Source: Dehalococcoidia bacterium
GTDB lineage: Bacteria; Chloroflexota; Dehalococcoidia; UBA2979
Assembly (NCBI GenBank): GCA_029941115.1
Contig: JAPYRK010000015.1
Span: forward strand, 1 to 42,463
Direction of reading: 5' to 3'
Length of the DNA stretch: 42,463 bases
The notes below the pieces were generated by a model. It worked only from the letters and a program-made list of their open reading frames with translations, did no database searches and was not told where the DNA came from. Both the position numbers and the translations under genes were made by a program. Shown here one piece after another: positions 25,669 to 35,289 of the stretch (positions are counted from its first letter, which is position 1; every line of letters starts with the position of its first letter).

Positions 25669-26838
25669 TTATGATTTTTCGCTGATAGTTTCATCGAGCA
25701 AAGTTTTAACTCGAGGAATAATTTCGGTATATGGGAAATGTCCCACTAGTTCTTCACCTTTTTTCAGATTAACTCCCGTTGGACCGCACCAAAGACCTAT
25801 GTCGGCATCGTCCGTTTCTCCAGGACCGTTCACACGACAACCCATCACGGCAATGGTGAGATCTTCTTTTTCAGCAAACTTGGTGATTACTTTTATATCT
25901 TGAGCAAGTTCGATAAATGCTTCGTTTTCAACCCTCGAACATGACGGGCACGAAATAATATTTAAACCCTCGTCGAAGTTTGGCGGAACAGACCGGAAGC
26001 GTCCTGCAGCGATATCACGGAGAATTTCTCGTCCTGCCAGTATTTCTTGACCTTTATCCTCGAAGGGTAGAGTCAACGACACGCGAATAGTATCACCGAT
26101 TCCTTCAGATATTAGTTGTTCGAAGGCAATTCGTGTCTTGATGATTCCCTCAGGAGGCATTCCTGCCTCTGTCACGCCAAGGTGTAGAGGTACATTAGGT
26201 CGCATTTCAGAGAATCTTCGATTTCCTTCAACTACTTTTCTCCAGTCAGAGTCTTTGAGTGATACGACGTATCGAGTGAAACCCAAATTTTCCAGCATTG
26301 CACAGTGTTCGTCCGCGCTCTCTACCATGGCTCCGATGTCATCATCACCAAATTTGAGAAGTTTCTGAGGATCGACTGAACCACAGTTCACTCCAATCCT
26401 CAACGCTATATTGTGAGCTGCGGCTACTTTAGCAATGAAGGCTACCTTATCTTTGATGGGCTTTGATTTCTCATGATGGTGAAGGTGCCCGGGGTTATAT
26501 CGAATTTTATCAACATATGGAGCAACTTCCGCTGCAAGTCGATAATTTTCTTGGAGATCAACTGATATGGTCGGATTCAGATCACCTGTTCTTCGTCTAA
26601 TTTCAGCAAGAGCAACCACATCTGCTTTTGAGTCTACTGCTACACGAATAATATCGGCCCCAGCCTCGGTCAGTAACTTTATTTGATTAACGGTAGCCTC
26701 AATATTTTGTGTTTTTGTCGCAGCCATTGATTGAATTGCGATTGATCTTCCAGATCCAATTTCGATTTTCCCGACTTTTACCAGGCGCGTGTCCTTCCGA
26801 CGAGAAAATGGCGACGTGGAGCCATTGGACTTACTCAT
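25669..26838 (-). CDS. ispG: 4-hydroxy-3-methylbut-2-enyl diphosphate synthase
   Basis: 389 aa from the ATG at 26838. An upstream in-frame ATG at 26940 would overlap rseP by 34 nt and add 34 residues with no family match, so I prefer the shorter form. It is the MEP-pathway enzyme that reductively opens MEcPP to HMBPP using a [4Fe-4S] cluster. The cluster Cys are in [12 protein letters not shown] and [10 protein letters not shown] near the C-terminus. The barrel part reads [15 protein letters not shown], then [18 protein letters not shown] and [11 protein letters not shown]. It follows rseP on the same strand, as does dxr, another MEP enzyme. Confidence 0.95.
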   Translation of the reverse strand: MSKSNGSTSPFSRRKDTRLVKVGKIEIGSGRSIAIQSMAATKTQNIEATVNQIKLLTEAGADIIRVAVDSKADVVALAEIRRRTGDLNPTISVDLQENYRLAAEVAPYVDKIRYNPGHLHHHEKSKPIKDKVAFIAKVAAAHNIALRIGVNCGSVDPQKLLKFGDDDIGAMVESADEHCAMLENLGFTRYVVSLKDSDWRKVVEGNRRFSEMRPNVPLHLGVTEAGMPPEGIIKTRIAFEQLISEGIGDTIRVSLTLPFEDKGQEILAGREILRDIAAGRFRSVPPNFDEGLNIISCPSCSRVENEAFIELAQDIKVITKFAEKEDLTIAVMGCRVNGPGETDDADIGLWCGPTGVNLKKGEELVGHFPYTEIIPRVKTLLDETISEKS

Positions 26839-26906
26839 AGGTGTGTCTACTTCCGCATTTCCTACTAAACCTAATAATACGTGATCTTTATTTAAGCTTT
26901 GTGTAT

Positions 26907-28109
26907 CTAACCGCTTAATATTCCACTTATATCTTTCCATGTCATTAGCACTATTAAAAGAATAAAGGCTGCAAATCCAAAGAAATGCACCAAAGACTCT
27001 TTACGGGGATCGACGCGGCGACCACCACGAATAAGCTCGATTCCAACGAACAAAATTCTACCTCCGTCTAGAGCAGGAAGAGGTAAAAGATTAACAATTC
27101 CAAGATTAATTGAGAGTAGTGCTGCGAGCTCAAGCAGGGGAGATATTGCTCTTTGTGCTGTCGGAGCCCCTGTGGCCACATCACCGGTTGTTTTGGCAAT
27201 ACCTACTGGGCCCATGAATTCAGGCTTATTACCTCCGAACCAACCAAGAATTTCGTTTCTTGTGAGTAGAAGCGTATCCTGTGTTAATCGAAATCCGTCG
27301 CTGATCGCACTAATCGGATTAGCTGAAACCTCTTTCGTGAAGGGCCGTCCGTCTTCGAGATTAATTGATCCAGCTTGATACGTAATTGTTATACCAGTTG
27401 GTCCTTGCCCAGCTGGTATGACACGTCGAGCTTTAACCGGAATAGTGAGAATTTCTCCCTCACGCTTTATGGTTAAGTCAATATTGCTACCACTATAAAT
27501 ACGAACGAGCCTGGCTGCTTCTGGTAGATTAACAGCGTCCCTGTCATTGATTGATTGAATTACATCTCCAGCTATAACTCCTGCAAGATCTGCGGGCCCA
27601 TTTGGGACAGTACTTGCCACTACTGCCCGTCCGATAGCGACTTCATGCGGAACAATCAAAGCTATTGCAAAAAGTATGATCGGCAGCACGAGATTTGTGA
27701 GGCCTCCTGAAGAGAGCACAATTAAACGTTGCCAGGCTGACTTGGCAGCGAACGAGTCAGGTGAGCTGTCGGCCTCTTCACCTTCCATTTTTACATAACC
27801 ACCTAAAGGAAGCATATTGATCGAATAATTAGTGCCTGACTTATTTATAGTGAAAAGTCGTGGTGGCATCCCAATTGCAAATTCTTCAACTTTTATTTTG
27901 AATAATCGAGCAGTCAGAAAATGAGCTAATTCGTGTGCAAAAACTAGGCCCGAAAGAATTGCCAGGAAAATGGTCGCTGAGCGAACAATTTGATTCCCAC
28001 TTTGAAATAACCAATAACTTGCTACGATGACAACAGAGGTCAATATTAACTTTCGAATCAGACGGCTTTGTAAGTGAGATTTAGAATTTTTAGTTTCGTT
28101 TGTAACCAA
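26907..28109 (-). CDS. rseP: Site-2 membrane metalloprotease RseP (M50)
   Basis: 400 aa. The zinc site is [12 protein letters not shown] (HExxH, about residues 63-67), with the third ligand in [14 protein letters not shown] near the C-terminus. A PDZ domain spans roughly residues 155-235 ([24 protein letters not shown]). Four transmembrane segments are visible. The N-terminal 40 residues before the first conserved helix are longer than usual. The protease cuts anti-sigma factors or signal peptides inside the membrane. It lies between dxr and ispG, the common order in many bacteria. Confidence 0.95.
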   Translation of the reverse strand: MVTNETKNSKSHLQSRLIRKLILTSVVIVASYWLFQSGNQIVRSATIFLAILSGLVFAHELAHFLTARLFKIKVEEFAIGMPPRLFTINKSGTNYSINMLPLGGYVKMEGEEADSSPDSFAAKSAWQRLIVLSSGGLTNLVLPIILFAIALIVPHEVAIGRAVVASTVPNGPADLAGVIAGDVIQSINDRDAVNLPEAARLVRIYSGSNIDLTIKREGEILTIPVKARRVIPAGQGPTGITITYQAGSINLEDGRPFTKEVSANPISAISDGFRLTQDTLLLTRNEILGWFGGNKPEFMGPVGIAKTTGDVATGAPTAQRAISPLLELAALLSINLGIVNLLPLPALDGGRILFVGIELIRGGRRVDPRKESLVHFFGFAAFILLIVLMTWKDISGILSG

Positions 28110-28120
28110 AGCTCTTTCCT

Positions 28121-29308
28121 CTAGCGGGTATATGATTGATTAGCGTGACTTATGGCCACAAAATTGCGTCCCCACTCTTCAGCGTTAAGACTATCATCGA
28201 GCGTGGGTTGTGGTGTCCCTGGATGGTTATTAAGGGTATGCCTGAGGAGTTTGGGTATATCAGTAAACGGGATTTCCCCGGACAGGAATAATGCTACTGC
28301 AGCCTCATCAGCACCAGCGACCGCTGCCATCGCCGTATCCTCACGTTGCCCAGCCTCTAGAGCAACCTGAAGTGCAGGATACATTTCGTGGTTAACCTCT
28401 GAAAAATTTAGTGATCCATGTTTAGCGAGGTCCAAAGGAGCACTCGGCTCATTGGCTGCTCTTTTTGGATGAGTGATGGCAATTTGAATTGGTAAGCGCA
28501 TATCAGGCTCTCCAAGCTGGGCCTTAATAGATCCATCTTGGAATGCAACCATACTATGCACAATACTTTCTTTATGTTGAAGGATCTTTATTTTTTCAAT
28601 GGGAATATTAAATAGCCATCTTGCTTCTACAGCCTCAAGCCCTTTGTTAAAAAGAGTGGCACTGTCGATAGTTACTTTTTGACCCATCATCCAGGTCGGG
28701 TGCTTTAGAGCTGCCTGAGGCGTGACATCCGCAAGTTCTGCGAGCTTGTAATCTCTGAACGCCCCTCCAGAAGCGGTGAGTATTAATTCTTTGACGGCAT
28801 CATCCTCTTCTCCCCAGAGGCATTGCCAGACGGCTGAGTGCTCGGAATCAATAGGTAGCAATTCGGCCCCGAGGTCTTGCCCTATGGCCAGAGCATCTCG
28901 GACGGCCTGGCCACCAACCACCAATGACTCTTTGTTAGCGAGTGCAACCTTTTTGCCCGTCTTAAGGGCTTCAATTACAGGTTTCAGACTTACCAAGCCA
29001 GTCGATGCCACAATTAAAACATCAATATCTTCCCGTATCGCAAGAGTTTCCAGCGAATTCCATTCGATCTGTTGATCTTCAAATTCTCTGATGATACTTG
29101 GAGAATTATTGTAGGAATCAATGAATACGGTCTTTGGTCGAAATATACGAACTTGCTCTCTTAAGCGCTCGATATTTTGTCCTGTAGCTAGAGCTGTTAT
29201 TTCACAGGTGAATCCTGCCTTATTCAACCCTTTTACGACGTCAAGAGTTTGTTCGCCAATTGATCCCGTAGAACCTATCAGACCAATTCGAATTGTTGAA
29301 TTTGCAAT
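28121..29308 (-). CDS. dxr: 1-deoxy-D-xylulose-5-phosphate reductoisomerase, ATT start
   Basis: 395 aa when started at ATT 29308-29306. The frame has no ATG, GTG or TTG between the cdsA stop and a TTG at 29227. Starting at that TTG would delete the NADPH-binding GSTGSIG motif. Upstream codons encode ANSTIRIGLIGSTGSIGEQT, the expected Dxr N-terminus, and AAGGAGG sits 6 nt before the ATT. SANK-type motif ALANKESLVVGG, metal site IDSEHSAVWQ and HPTWMMGQKVTIDSATLFNK are intact. It catalyses the first committed step of the MEP isoprenoid pathway. It is in the same operon as ispG and uppS. Confidence 0.93.
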   Translation of the reverse strand: MANSTIRIGLIGSTGSIGEQTLDVVKGLNKAGFTCEITALATGQNIERLREQVRIFRPKTVFIDSYNNSPSIIREFEDQQIEWNSLETLAIREDIDVLIVASTGLVSLKPVIEALKTGKKVALANKESLVVGGQAVRDALAIGQDLGAELLPIDSEHSAVWQCLWGEEDDAVKELILTASGGAFRDYKLAELADVTPQAALKHPTWMMGQKVTIDSATLFNKGLEAVEARWLFNIPIEKIKILQHKESIVHSMVAFQDGSIKAQLGEPDMRLPIQIAITHPKRAANEPSAPLDLAKHGSLNFSEVNHEMYPALQVALEAGQREDTAMAAVAGADEAAVALFLSGEIPFTDIPKLLRHTLNNHPGTPQPTLDDSLNAEEWGRNFVAISHANQSYTR

Positions 29309-29332
29309 GAGTATCCTCCTTACGAGTTGTGG

Positions 29333-30139
29333 TTATGAGATTAACCGTTGCATCCAAAAAAAAATCATTCCCGTAAATACTAATGAATCAGTTCTATCGA
29401 GAACTCCACCATGATCTAACAATATATTAGAAAAGTCTTTTATACCTATTTTCCTTTTGATAGCAGATTCAAATAGATCTCCGAATATGGTACTTGCGCA
29501 TAGTAAGACTGCGATGGTAACCATTTGGAAAATCGAGTAATCGAAAGAGGACATTAGTTGCATGCTCAGGAGGACGAGTATGGAGCCCAGTAATAGTCCT
29601 CCAAAAGCACCTTCCCACGTCTTGTTAGGTGAAACGGACTTCCATAACTTGTGACGACCTACACTACTCCCTACAAAGTACGCTCCTGAGTCAGTGGCTA
29701 CTACGGCGATTAGTAACACTAATAAAAAAGCGAACTCGTGCTCAAGGTGTTTTAAAAGAAGTAGGTGTGCGGGTAAAACTGAGGTATATAAAATACCAAA
29801 TAACACCCAAATAAAATTGACTTTGTACCCTTTTATGTTTGTGGCGAATAATAAAATAGAAACAATTACCGTCAAGCCTAATAGTGAAACGAGGATGGAT
29901 TCATGGATTTCTTGATAAATTATTGCGACAACTGCTGCGCTAAGAATTGCAGCACCGATTCGGAGAATGACCGACGAGTTGGGAAACTTTGCTCTGCAGA
30001 ATTCATAGGCCAGTCCTGCTGAGAGCAGCTGGATTGCGAACATAAATAATGCAGAAGGAAGCCAGAGGCATGAGATAGCAAACGCCAAAAGTAGTATACC
30101 GATGACAATTCGCAGAGTAATAGTTCGCCAAATTGGCAT
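29333..30139 (-). CDS. cdsA: Phosphatidate cytidylyltransferase
   Basis: 268 aa, polytopic with about eight helices. The CDS signature near the C-terminus is IKRKIGIKDFSNILLDHGG followed by VLDRTDS, preceded by KTWEGAFGG and FGDLFES. It makes CDP-diacylglycerol from phosphatidate and CTP for phospholipid synthesis. It lies 16 bp after uppS and 24 bp before the dxr ATT start. Upstream and downstream genes are the usual ones in this conserved block. Confidence 0.95.
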   Translation of the reverse strand: MPIWRTITLRIVIGILLLAFAISCLWLPSALFMFAIQLLSAGLAYEFCRAKFPNSSVILRIGAAILSAAVVAIIYQEIHESILVSLLGLTVIVSILLFATNIKGYKVNFIWVLFGILYTSVLPAHLLLLKHLEHEFAFLLVLLIAVVATDSGAYFVGSSVGRHKLWKSVSPNKTWEGAFGGLLLGSILVLLSMQLMSSFDYSIFQMVTIAVLLCASTIFGDLFESAIKRKIGIKDFSNILLDHGGVLDRTDSLVFTGMIFFWMQRLIS

Positions 30140-30155
30140 GTTCAGACTTTCGTAT

Positions 30156-30884
30156 CTAATTTGTTACTATATCTGGAACTAGTCCGAATTTTCTTTGCCT
30201 GACTGAAAATTCGTGAAGAGCTTCATCGATTTCCTGTTCTCCGAAATCAGGCCAATAAAGTTTTGAAAAATAAATCTCAGCATACGTGGATTGCCACATA
30301 AGAAAATTAGAGAATCGCTCGGTTCCACCGGTTCGGATTAAAAAATCCACATCAGGGAGTCCTACCGTCTGGAGATATGTTTCAAATAGTTCTTCCTTGA
30401 TATCTGCGGGTTTAACGCCGTCGGCGATAAGGCTTTTTACGGCCTCTAGGATTTCCATCCGTGCGCCGTAATTGAACGCCAGGTTTACAGTCATCAGTTC
30501 ATTTTCACGTGTTTTAAGGACAGCTTTTTCAACTTTCTTACCTAGCCAAGTCGGTAAGGAATCAAGATTTCCAAGGTGTTGTAATTTGATGTTTTTGTCA
30601 TTCAGTTCGTCTAAATACTCATCAATAAATTGGCCGCCGATTCGAAATATTGCATCAATTTCGAGTCGTGGTCTGCCCCAGTTTTCGGTCGAAAAACCGA
30701 ATAAGCTCAGGCATTTGACGCCTCTTTCACCCAGCTTCGTGATGACCGGGCGAATGGCCTGAGCTCCAGCCTTGTGTCCTTCTTTGCGAGCTAGCCCGCG
30801 GGCCTCAGCCCATCTTCCATTCCCATCCATAATAATAGCCACATGTTTTGGGGTAGAGACTTGATTTTGTTGATTTTGATTCAT
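30156..30884 (-). CDS. uppS: Isoprenyl transferase (undecaprenyl diphosphate synthase family)
   Basis: 242 aa. HVAIIMDGNGRWAEARGL holds the catalytic Asp and diphosphate loop. GHKAGAQAIRPVI, FGFSTENWGRP and the C-terminal DFLIRTGGTERFSNFLMWQ and YWPDFGEQEIDEAL complete the cis-prenyltransferase set. It makes the lipid carrier for cell wall synthesis from products of the MEP pathway encoded nearby. The first ten residues are Asn/Gln-rich, and no strong ribosome binding site is visible. Confidence 0.95.
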   Translation of the reverse strand: MNQNQQNQVSTPKHVAIIMDGNGRWAEARGLARKEGHKAGAQAIRPVITKLGERGVKCLSLFGFSTENWGRPRLEIDAIFRIGGQFIDEYLDELNDKNIKLQHLGNLDSLPTWLGKKVEKAVLKTRENELMTVNLAFNYGARMEILEAVKSLIADGVKPADIKEELFETYLQTVGLPDVDFLIRTGGTERFSNFLMWQSTYAEIYFSKLYWPDFGEQEIDEALHEFSVRQRKFGLVPDIVTN

Positions 30885-30950
30885 TAGTTAGGTTCGTACT
30901 TATTAATAAATGCGCGATGAGCACATCTCAGCATTAGATTATGTATTATT

Positions 30951-31520
30951 TTATATCTCCATCAGATCTTGCTCTTTTAGGAGAATTTTTTTATCTAGAT
31001 TGGCTATGTACTGTTTCGTTAGATTTTCTATTCCCTGTTGACCTCGTCTCTCATCATCATCACCTATGTCACCAGACTTATTAAGTTTTTTGAACTCATC
31101 ATTTGCACTGCGCCTAGCTCCACGAATAGATATTCTGCTTTCCTCTGCTTTTTGCTGAACTTGCTTCACTAATTCTTTTCGTCTCTCCTGAGTCAGAGCT
31201 GGCACTGGCAGGCGCACCAACTTGCCATCAGTAGACGGAGTGATTCCTAACTGAGATGTTTGCACAGCTCTCATTACTGCATCAACAATAGATGCGTCAT
31301 ACGGCTGAATGGTTATCAACTGTGCCTCAGGCACAGAAATGCTTGCCACTTGCTGTAACGGTGTGTTGGTCCCGTATGCCTCAATAATTAAGTTTTCAAC
31401 AAGAGTCGGGCTAGCTCGTCCCGACCTTATCTGATTTAGATCTCTATTTAACGCGTTGACTGCGCTATCCATTTTTTCTTCGGCATTGAAATTCACTTCT
31501 TCAATAATTTCGTCAGTCAT
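30951..31520 (-). CDS. frr: Ribosome recycling factor
   Basis: 189 aa from the ATG at 31520 (MTDEIIEEVNFNAEEKM), 8 nt after GGAG; starts farther upstream (up to 31544) exist. The long three-helix body includes LNRDLNQIRSGRASPTLVEN, LQQVASISVPEAQLITIQPYD, and LTQERRKELVKQVQQKAEES. It splits post-termination ribosomes with EF-G. It follows tsf directly; pyrH, usually between tsf and frr, is not here. Confidence 0.96.
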   Translation of the reverse strand: MTDEIIEEVNFNAEEKMDSAVNALNRDLNQIRSGRASPTLVENLIIEAYGTNTPLQQVASISVPEAQLITIQPYDASIVDAVMRAVQTSQLGITPSTDGKLVRLPVPALTQERRKELVKQVQQKAEESRISIRGARRSANDEFKKLNKSGDIGDDDERRGQQGIENLTKQYIANLDKKILLKEQDLMEI

Positions 31521-31598
31521 TGTCATAACTCCGTCTAATAACAAACCTAATCTTACAGTAAGGGTGAAATTTAGACGCGCCGGTAAGATCTAGTAAAT

Positions 31599-32105
31599 TT
31601 ATTCAGGATTACCAAGTTCAAATCGTGAGAAACGAGCGACTCGTATATTCTCGCCAGTTTTTGCAATCTCATCTTGTACTAATTCACCGACCGTCTTGCT
31701 ACCATCGCGAATCGAATCTTGTTCCATAAGCGCTAGCGATTCCGCATCAGATGGTAACTCCTCGCTTGTGATGGCAATCGGGTTCATTGCTGCTACTTGC
31801 ATTGCTATCTCATGAGCAAGTGCTTGGAATCCGTCAGTACGAGCTACGAAATCGGTCTCGCAATTCAACTCTACCAGGGCACCAATTCGTCCTCCACCTT
31901 TTCCTGCTGGATGGGTATAAGCGACTACTATACCTTGATTAGTCTCTCTGCCGGCTCGTTTTGCAGCGCTTGCAAGACCTTGCTGTTGAATAACGGATTT
32001 GGCGGCTTCAAAGTCTCCGTCAGTCTCTTCAAGCGCTCTTTTCGCATCCATGACCCCGGCGCCGGTGGCGTCACGCAGAGCTTTCACGTCGGCGGTCGTT
32101 ACCAT
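31599..32105 (-). CDS. tsf: Elongation factor Ts, short form
   Basis: 168 aa. The N-terminal UBA-like domain reads VKALRDATGAGVMDAKRALE, followed by AKRAGRETNQG and the core LVELNCETDFVARTDGF, which contacts EF-Tu. Only one core subdomain is present; many bacteria have about 280 aa. Short EF-Ts forms occur in Chloroflexota, Thermus and some others. It sits 50 bp after rpsB, the standard operon pair. Confidence 0.96.
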   Translation of the reverse strand: MVTTADVKALRDATGAGVMDAKRALEETDGDFEAAKSVIQQQGLASAAKRAGRETNQGIVVAYTHPAGKGGGRIGALVELNCETDFVARTDGFQALAHEIAMQVAAMNPIAITSEELPSDAESLALMEQDSIRDGSKTVGELVQDEIAKTGENIRVARFSRFELGNPE

Positions 32106-32155
32106 TTGATCTACCTCTTAAATAGTTACAAATTTAGTCCAATTATCAGACTAGA

Positions 32156-32989
32156 TTAGTTAGCCGGTATAGTTTCTTCAGGCGCTTCTCCGTCACTAAA
32201 GGCTAAGTCTTCGTCATACTGCTGTTCAATTTCACCAACCGCCACACCTTCTATGATGGCATCTGTCACACTTGACACGATTAAACGTATAGATCTAAGA
32301 GCATCATCATTCGATGGTATTGGAAAGTCAATCATGTCTGGATTAGAGTTTGAGTCACATAAGGCAACTACCTTAATCCCAGATCTATTTGCCTCTTTTA
32401 CAGCGATTTCGTCCAACGTGGGGTCTACGATGAAGACCATTCCCGGTGTACGACTCATATTTCTCATTCCAGCGTAGAATCTTTCCATTTTCTCAAAGTT
32501 CTTTTGTTTTTCGAGTTGTTCTCTTTTAGTCAAAGATACACCCGAGTTTTGTAAAGCCTGAGTTGACTCTTCATCTGCTTCGTCGGGTACTTTTGCAGCA
32601 CTCTCAATTTCTAAGTTTATTTGCTCGATTTCCTGGGAAAGCTCGATAAACTTATTAATCCGTTCTTGGATGGTTGAGAAATTGGTCAGAGTTCCACCTA
32701 GCCAACGCGTTGTTATATATGGCATAGCACAGCGTGCAGCTTCAGTTTCTACAATCGCTTTGGCCTGTCGCTTCGTACCTACAAAAAGTATTTGTTCGCC
32801 ACTAGCAGCGGTCTCTCTAACCGCCTCCAAAGCAGCATCTAAAGCTTTAACCGTTTTCCCCAGGTCAATTATGTGAATTCCGTTGCGCGCTCCATATAGG
32901 AAGCGGTCCATTTTCGGATTCCAGCGTCGAGTTTGATGTCCGAAATGGACACCAGCTTCAAGTAGCTCTCTCATTGTTACACTCGCCAT
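32156..32989 (-). CDS. rpsB: 30S ribosomal protein S2
   Basis: 277 aa from the ATG at 32989 (MASVTMRELLEAGVHFGHQT), preceded by AAGGGGGA. An open frame continues 30 codons upstream but adds nothing family-like. RRWNPKMDRFLYGARNGIHI, LFVGTKRQAK, YITTRWLGGTLTNF and the coiled-coil insert with KKREQLEKQKNFEK-like sequence are S2 hallmarks. The C-terminus is an acidic tail. It is first gene of the minus-strand block that runs to 24707. Confidence 0.97.
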   Translation of the reverse strand: MASVTMRELLEAGVHFGHQTRRWNPKMDRFLYGARNGIHIIDLGKTVKALDAALEAVRETAASGEQILFVGTKRQAKAIVETEAARCAMPYITTRWLGGTLTNFSTIQERINKFIELSQEIEQINLEIESAAKVPDEADEESTQALQNSGVSLTKREQLEKQKNFEKMERFYAGMRNMSRTPGMVFIVDPTLDEIAVKEANRSGIKVVALCDSNSNPDMIDFPIPSNDDALRSIRLIVSSVTDAIIEGVAVGEIEQQYDEDLAFSDGEAPEETIPAN

Positions 32990-33199
32990 TGACAAGAATC
33001 CCCCTTGGACCGTGAATAGTAACTGAATTTTCAAGGCTTTAGCAAATACGCTATAAATAGGCCGAGTCAAAATTATCACCCGAAACCTCTCTAAAAGCTA
33101 GTACAGTGGCTAGTTTATTCATCTCAAATCTTCGATGCTTTTCACCAATCTTGAGGCTTAGGTAGTTTGGGCCTTAATATTGGGGCATAGGAGCAGCAT

Positions 33200-33529
33200 A
33201 TGCCGAAGTATGACTATTACTGCGATAATTGTGATTTGACCTACGAACTCAAACTACCATTTGGCTCAGCAGTTGATCAAAAATGTAATGAGTGTAAGGA
33301 AATTGCTAGACGTTTGTTGACTCCGCCGGCACTAGTTTTTAAGGGATCTGGCTTTTATAAAACATCTGAAAGAGCTTCTGGGAGTGACGGAAAGCCTGAG
33401 AAGAATAAATCCAAAGGGGTGAGCAAAGCGGCACCAGAAACCAAAGCCAGTGACTCGTCTGCCTCTAGCAAGACTGATGTAAAACCCACGGTTACGAACG
33501 CCTCGGACACTTCAAATCATAAACCATGA
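33200..33529 (+). CDS. FmdB-family putative regulatory zinc-ribbon protein
   Basis: 109 aa. MPKYDYYCDNC starts the domain, with Cys8, Cys11, Cys29 and Cys32 as the zinc ribbon and ARRLLTPPALVFKGSGFY as the conserved FmdB tail. The last 50 residues are a Lys/Ser/Ala-rich disordered tail, also common in this family. The role is unknown; it was first noted next to formamidase genes and often travels with translation genes. Its stop overlaps the dtd start by 4 nt. Confidence 0.93.
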   Translation: MPKYDYYCDNCDLTYELKLPFGSAVDQKCNECKEIARRLLTPPALVFKGSGFYKTSERASGSDGKPEKNKSKGVSKAAPETKASDSSASSKTDVKPTVTNASDTSNHKP

Positions 33530-33969
33530 GAGCAGTGCTTCAACGGGTTTCTAGTGCTGAAGTTTCCGTTAATTCTCAAATTGTTGGAAGTATTGAAGAA
33601 GGTCTTATGGCCTATCTCGGCTTTGGCCATGATGACACAGAGACAAGTATAGAGAAGCTGGTTGAGAAAGTAAGCAAACTCAGAATGTTTTCTAATGACC
33701 GGGGTAACTTCGACTTATCACTGCTAGATGTAGGAGGCGAACTATTGCTAGTGCCGCAATTCACGCTGTTTGCAGATACCACTGGGAGGCGCCCATCCTT
33801 CTTTGAGGCAGCTACTCCTCGGATTGCCGAAGGGTTATTTCTTTTTGCGGTCAAGCAATTTTCCGCGAGTGGTATTCCTAAAGTGGAATCCGGCATATTT
33901 GGCGCTCACATGAGTGTCCAGTCAGTCAATAATGGGCCAGTAACAATTCTTCTTGATGATAAGATTTAG
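33526..33969 (+). CDS. dtd: D-aminoacyl-tRNA deacylase
   Basis: 147 aa, the exact family length. MRAVLQRVSSAEVSV is the typical N-terminus. LLVPQFTLFADTTGRRPSF holds the first conserved active-site loop (usually SQFTL, Pro here). NNGPVTILLDD holds the Gly-cisPro motif (NGPVT) that rejects L-amino acids. It frees tRNA from D-amino acids and glycine mischarging. It is translationally coupled to the FmdB-like gene. Confidence 0.97.
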   Translation: MRAVLQRVSSAEVSVNSQIVGSIEEGLMAYLGFGHDDTETSIEKLVEKVSKLRMFSNDRGNFDLSLLDVGGELLLVPQFTLFADTTGRRPSFFEAATPRIAEGLFLFAVKQFSASGIPKVESGIFGAHMSVQSVNNGPVTILLDDKI

Positions 33970-34082
33970 CGCTATCCAATGCGCTTCATGATCCAATCCA
34001 GACTGTCGTAGTAGTCTGACTAGAGAAACTTCAAAATTCCAATACATTTGGTATATGAAAATCATGAAAGTAAGTCAGATCT

Positions 34083-35270
34083 GTGAAATCAAGATCAGTT
34101 CTCAGTAAACTTGGCTTGTTGCTGTTAATGGCTGTTTCTGGATTTGCTATGGCTTGTGCGTCTTCGTCGGATATTGAGCAAGTTCAGAGTGATGCTGGGT
34201 ATCTGAGTCAGGAGATTAATTCCTTGCATGCGTCGTACGAGTCTTTAAAGCGTGATAACAGTTTGTATAAAGCTGACTTGAAGAAACTTGAAGACACGAA
34301 TAAGCAACTATTTTCAATGCTGGCGACTCAGGCAAAAGAAATTAGCGATCAGTTCGTTCTTGTCACCACTCAGGCTGATAAAATTGCTGACCAAACCAGC
34401 CAGATTAATGCGCAAATGGATGCAATTGCGTCACAGTCCTCTGAAATTACTGGTCAAGCCAGGCAAATTAATATACAGGCTCAGCAAATCGTAGATTTAC
34501 AATCCGTCTTGGAGGATCAAGGAATCCAGATAACTGCACAGCAGCAGACGAGTAAAACTCTAGAAGGTAAAGTTAATGCACAAGATAAAATTTCAGGTCA
34601 ACTGAAGTCAGATTTGGATGCGCAGAAGGCCGCTGATGATGGTTTACTTGAAAAAATTAATCGATTACCGACTACCCAATGCTCGATAGAAGAATCCTCT
34701 ACAGATGTGCGCAGTAATACCTTTAAAGTCACTGCGTCATCAGGATACGCGACCAGCAGCGGCACGGCTTTTTTTATAGGTAATTCAGAATTTATAACTA
34801 ATGAGCATGTCGTTGATGATATTCATCGAATATTGCTCATAAATGACCAACAAAACTTCTATGCCACTGTCGTGGCCACCTCGCGATCGCGTGATCTAGC
34901 CTTGTTGAAGGTTGACGATTCTGTCAGCCTTGCAGCAACCGGACTAACTACACGCACGCTAATAGACTCTGATACGGGCAAGAAAATTGGTGTAACCGGA
35001 TACCCGAAGGGTCTCGGGGACACACCGTCGGTGTCATATGGTGTCATTTCTAGGGTATTTCTAGATGATGCTCAAAATGAGAAATTGCAAACTGACGCTG
35101 CGATCAGCCCAGGTAGTAGCGGCGGACCCGTGTTTAATCAGTGTGGCCAAGTTGTAGGCGTAATTTCTTCAAAAATGACCGGTCCAAGCGTAGAGGGTAT
35201 TGGGTTTGCGTTTTCTTCCGATACATTGACAGATTTTTTGAATGACGTTTCCTCCCTCGGCCTTCGCTAA
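34083..35270 (+). CDS. HtrA-like trypsin-fold protease with long N-terminal coiled coil, secreted or lipid-anchored
   Basis: 395 aa from a GTG at 34083. A signal peptide (LGLLLLMAVSGFAMAC) ends at Cys25 with a weak lipobox (AMAC). Residues 30-195 form a coiled coil with regular seven-residue spacing of Ile/Gln (for example IADQTSQINAQMDAIASQSS). The protease domain (about 205-395) has a complete triad: His242 in ITNEHVVDD, Asp271 in RSRDLALLKV, and Ser346 in SPGSSGGPVFN. No PDZ domain follows, unlike DegP. The coiled coil may trimerise it or span the envelope. It converges with the P-loop-like gene. Confidence 0.85.
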   Translation: MKSRSVLSKLGLLLLMAVSGFAMACASSSDIEQVQSDAGYLSQEINSLHASYESLKRDNSLYKADLKKLEDTNKQLFSMLATQAKEISDQFVLVTTQADKIADQTSQINAQMDAIASQSSEITGQARQINIQAQQIVDLQSVLEDQGIQITAQQQTSKTLEGKVNAQDKISGQLKSDLDAQKAADDGLLEKINRLPTTQCSIEESSTDVRSNTFKVTASSGYATSSGTAFFIGNSEFITNEHVVDDIHRILLINDQQNFYATVVATSRSRDLALLKVDDSVSLAATGLTTRTLIDSDTGKKIGVTGYPKGLGDTPSVSYGVISRVFLDDAQNEKLQTDAAISPGSSGGPVFNQCGQVVGVISSKMTGPSVEGIGFAFSSDTLTDFLNDVSSLGLR

Positions 35271-35289
35271 GGTCATGCACAAGATTTGT

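Noticed and set aside
25669-26940. Long form of ispG starting at 26940
   Set aside because: It would overlap rseP and add residues unlike any IspG N-terminus; the ATG at 26838 fits better.
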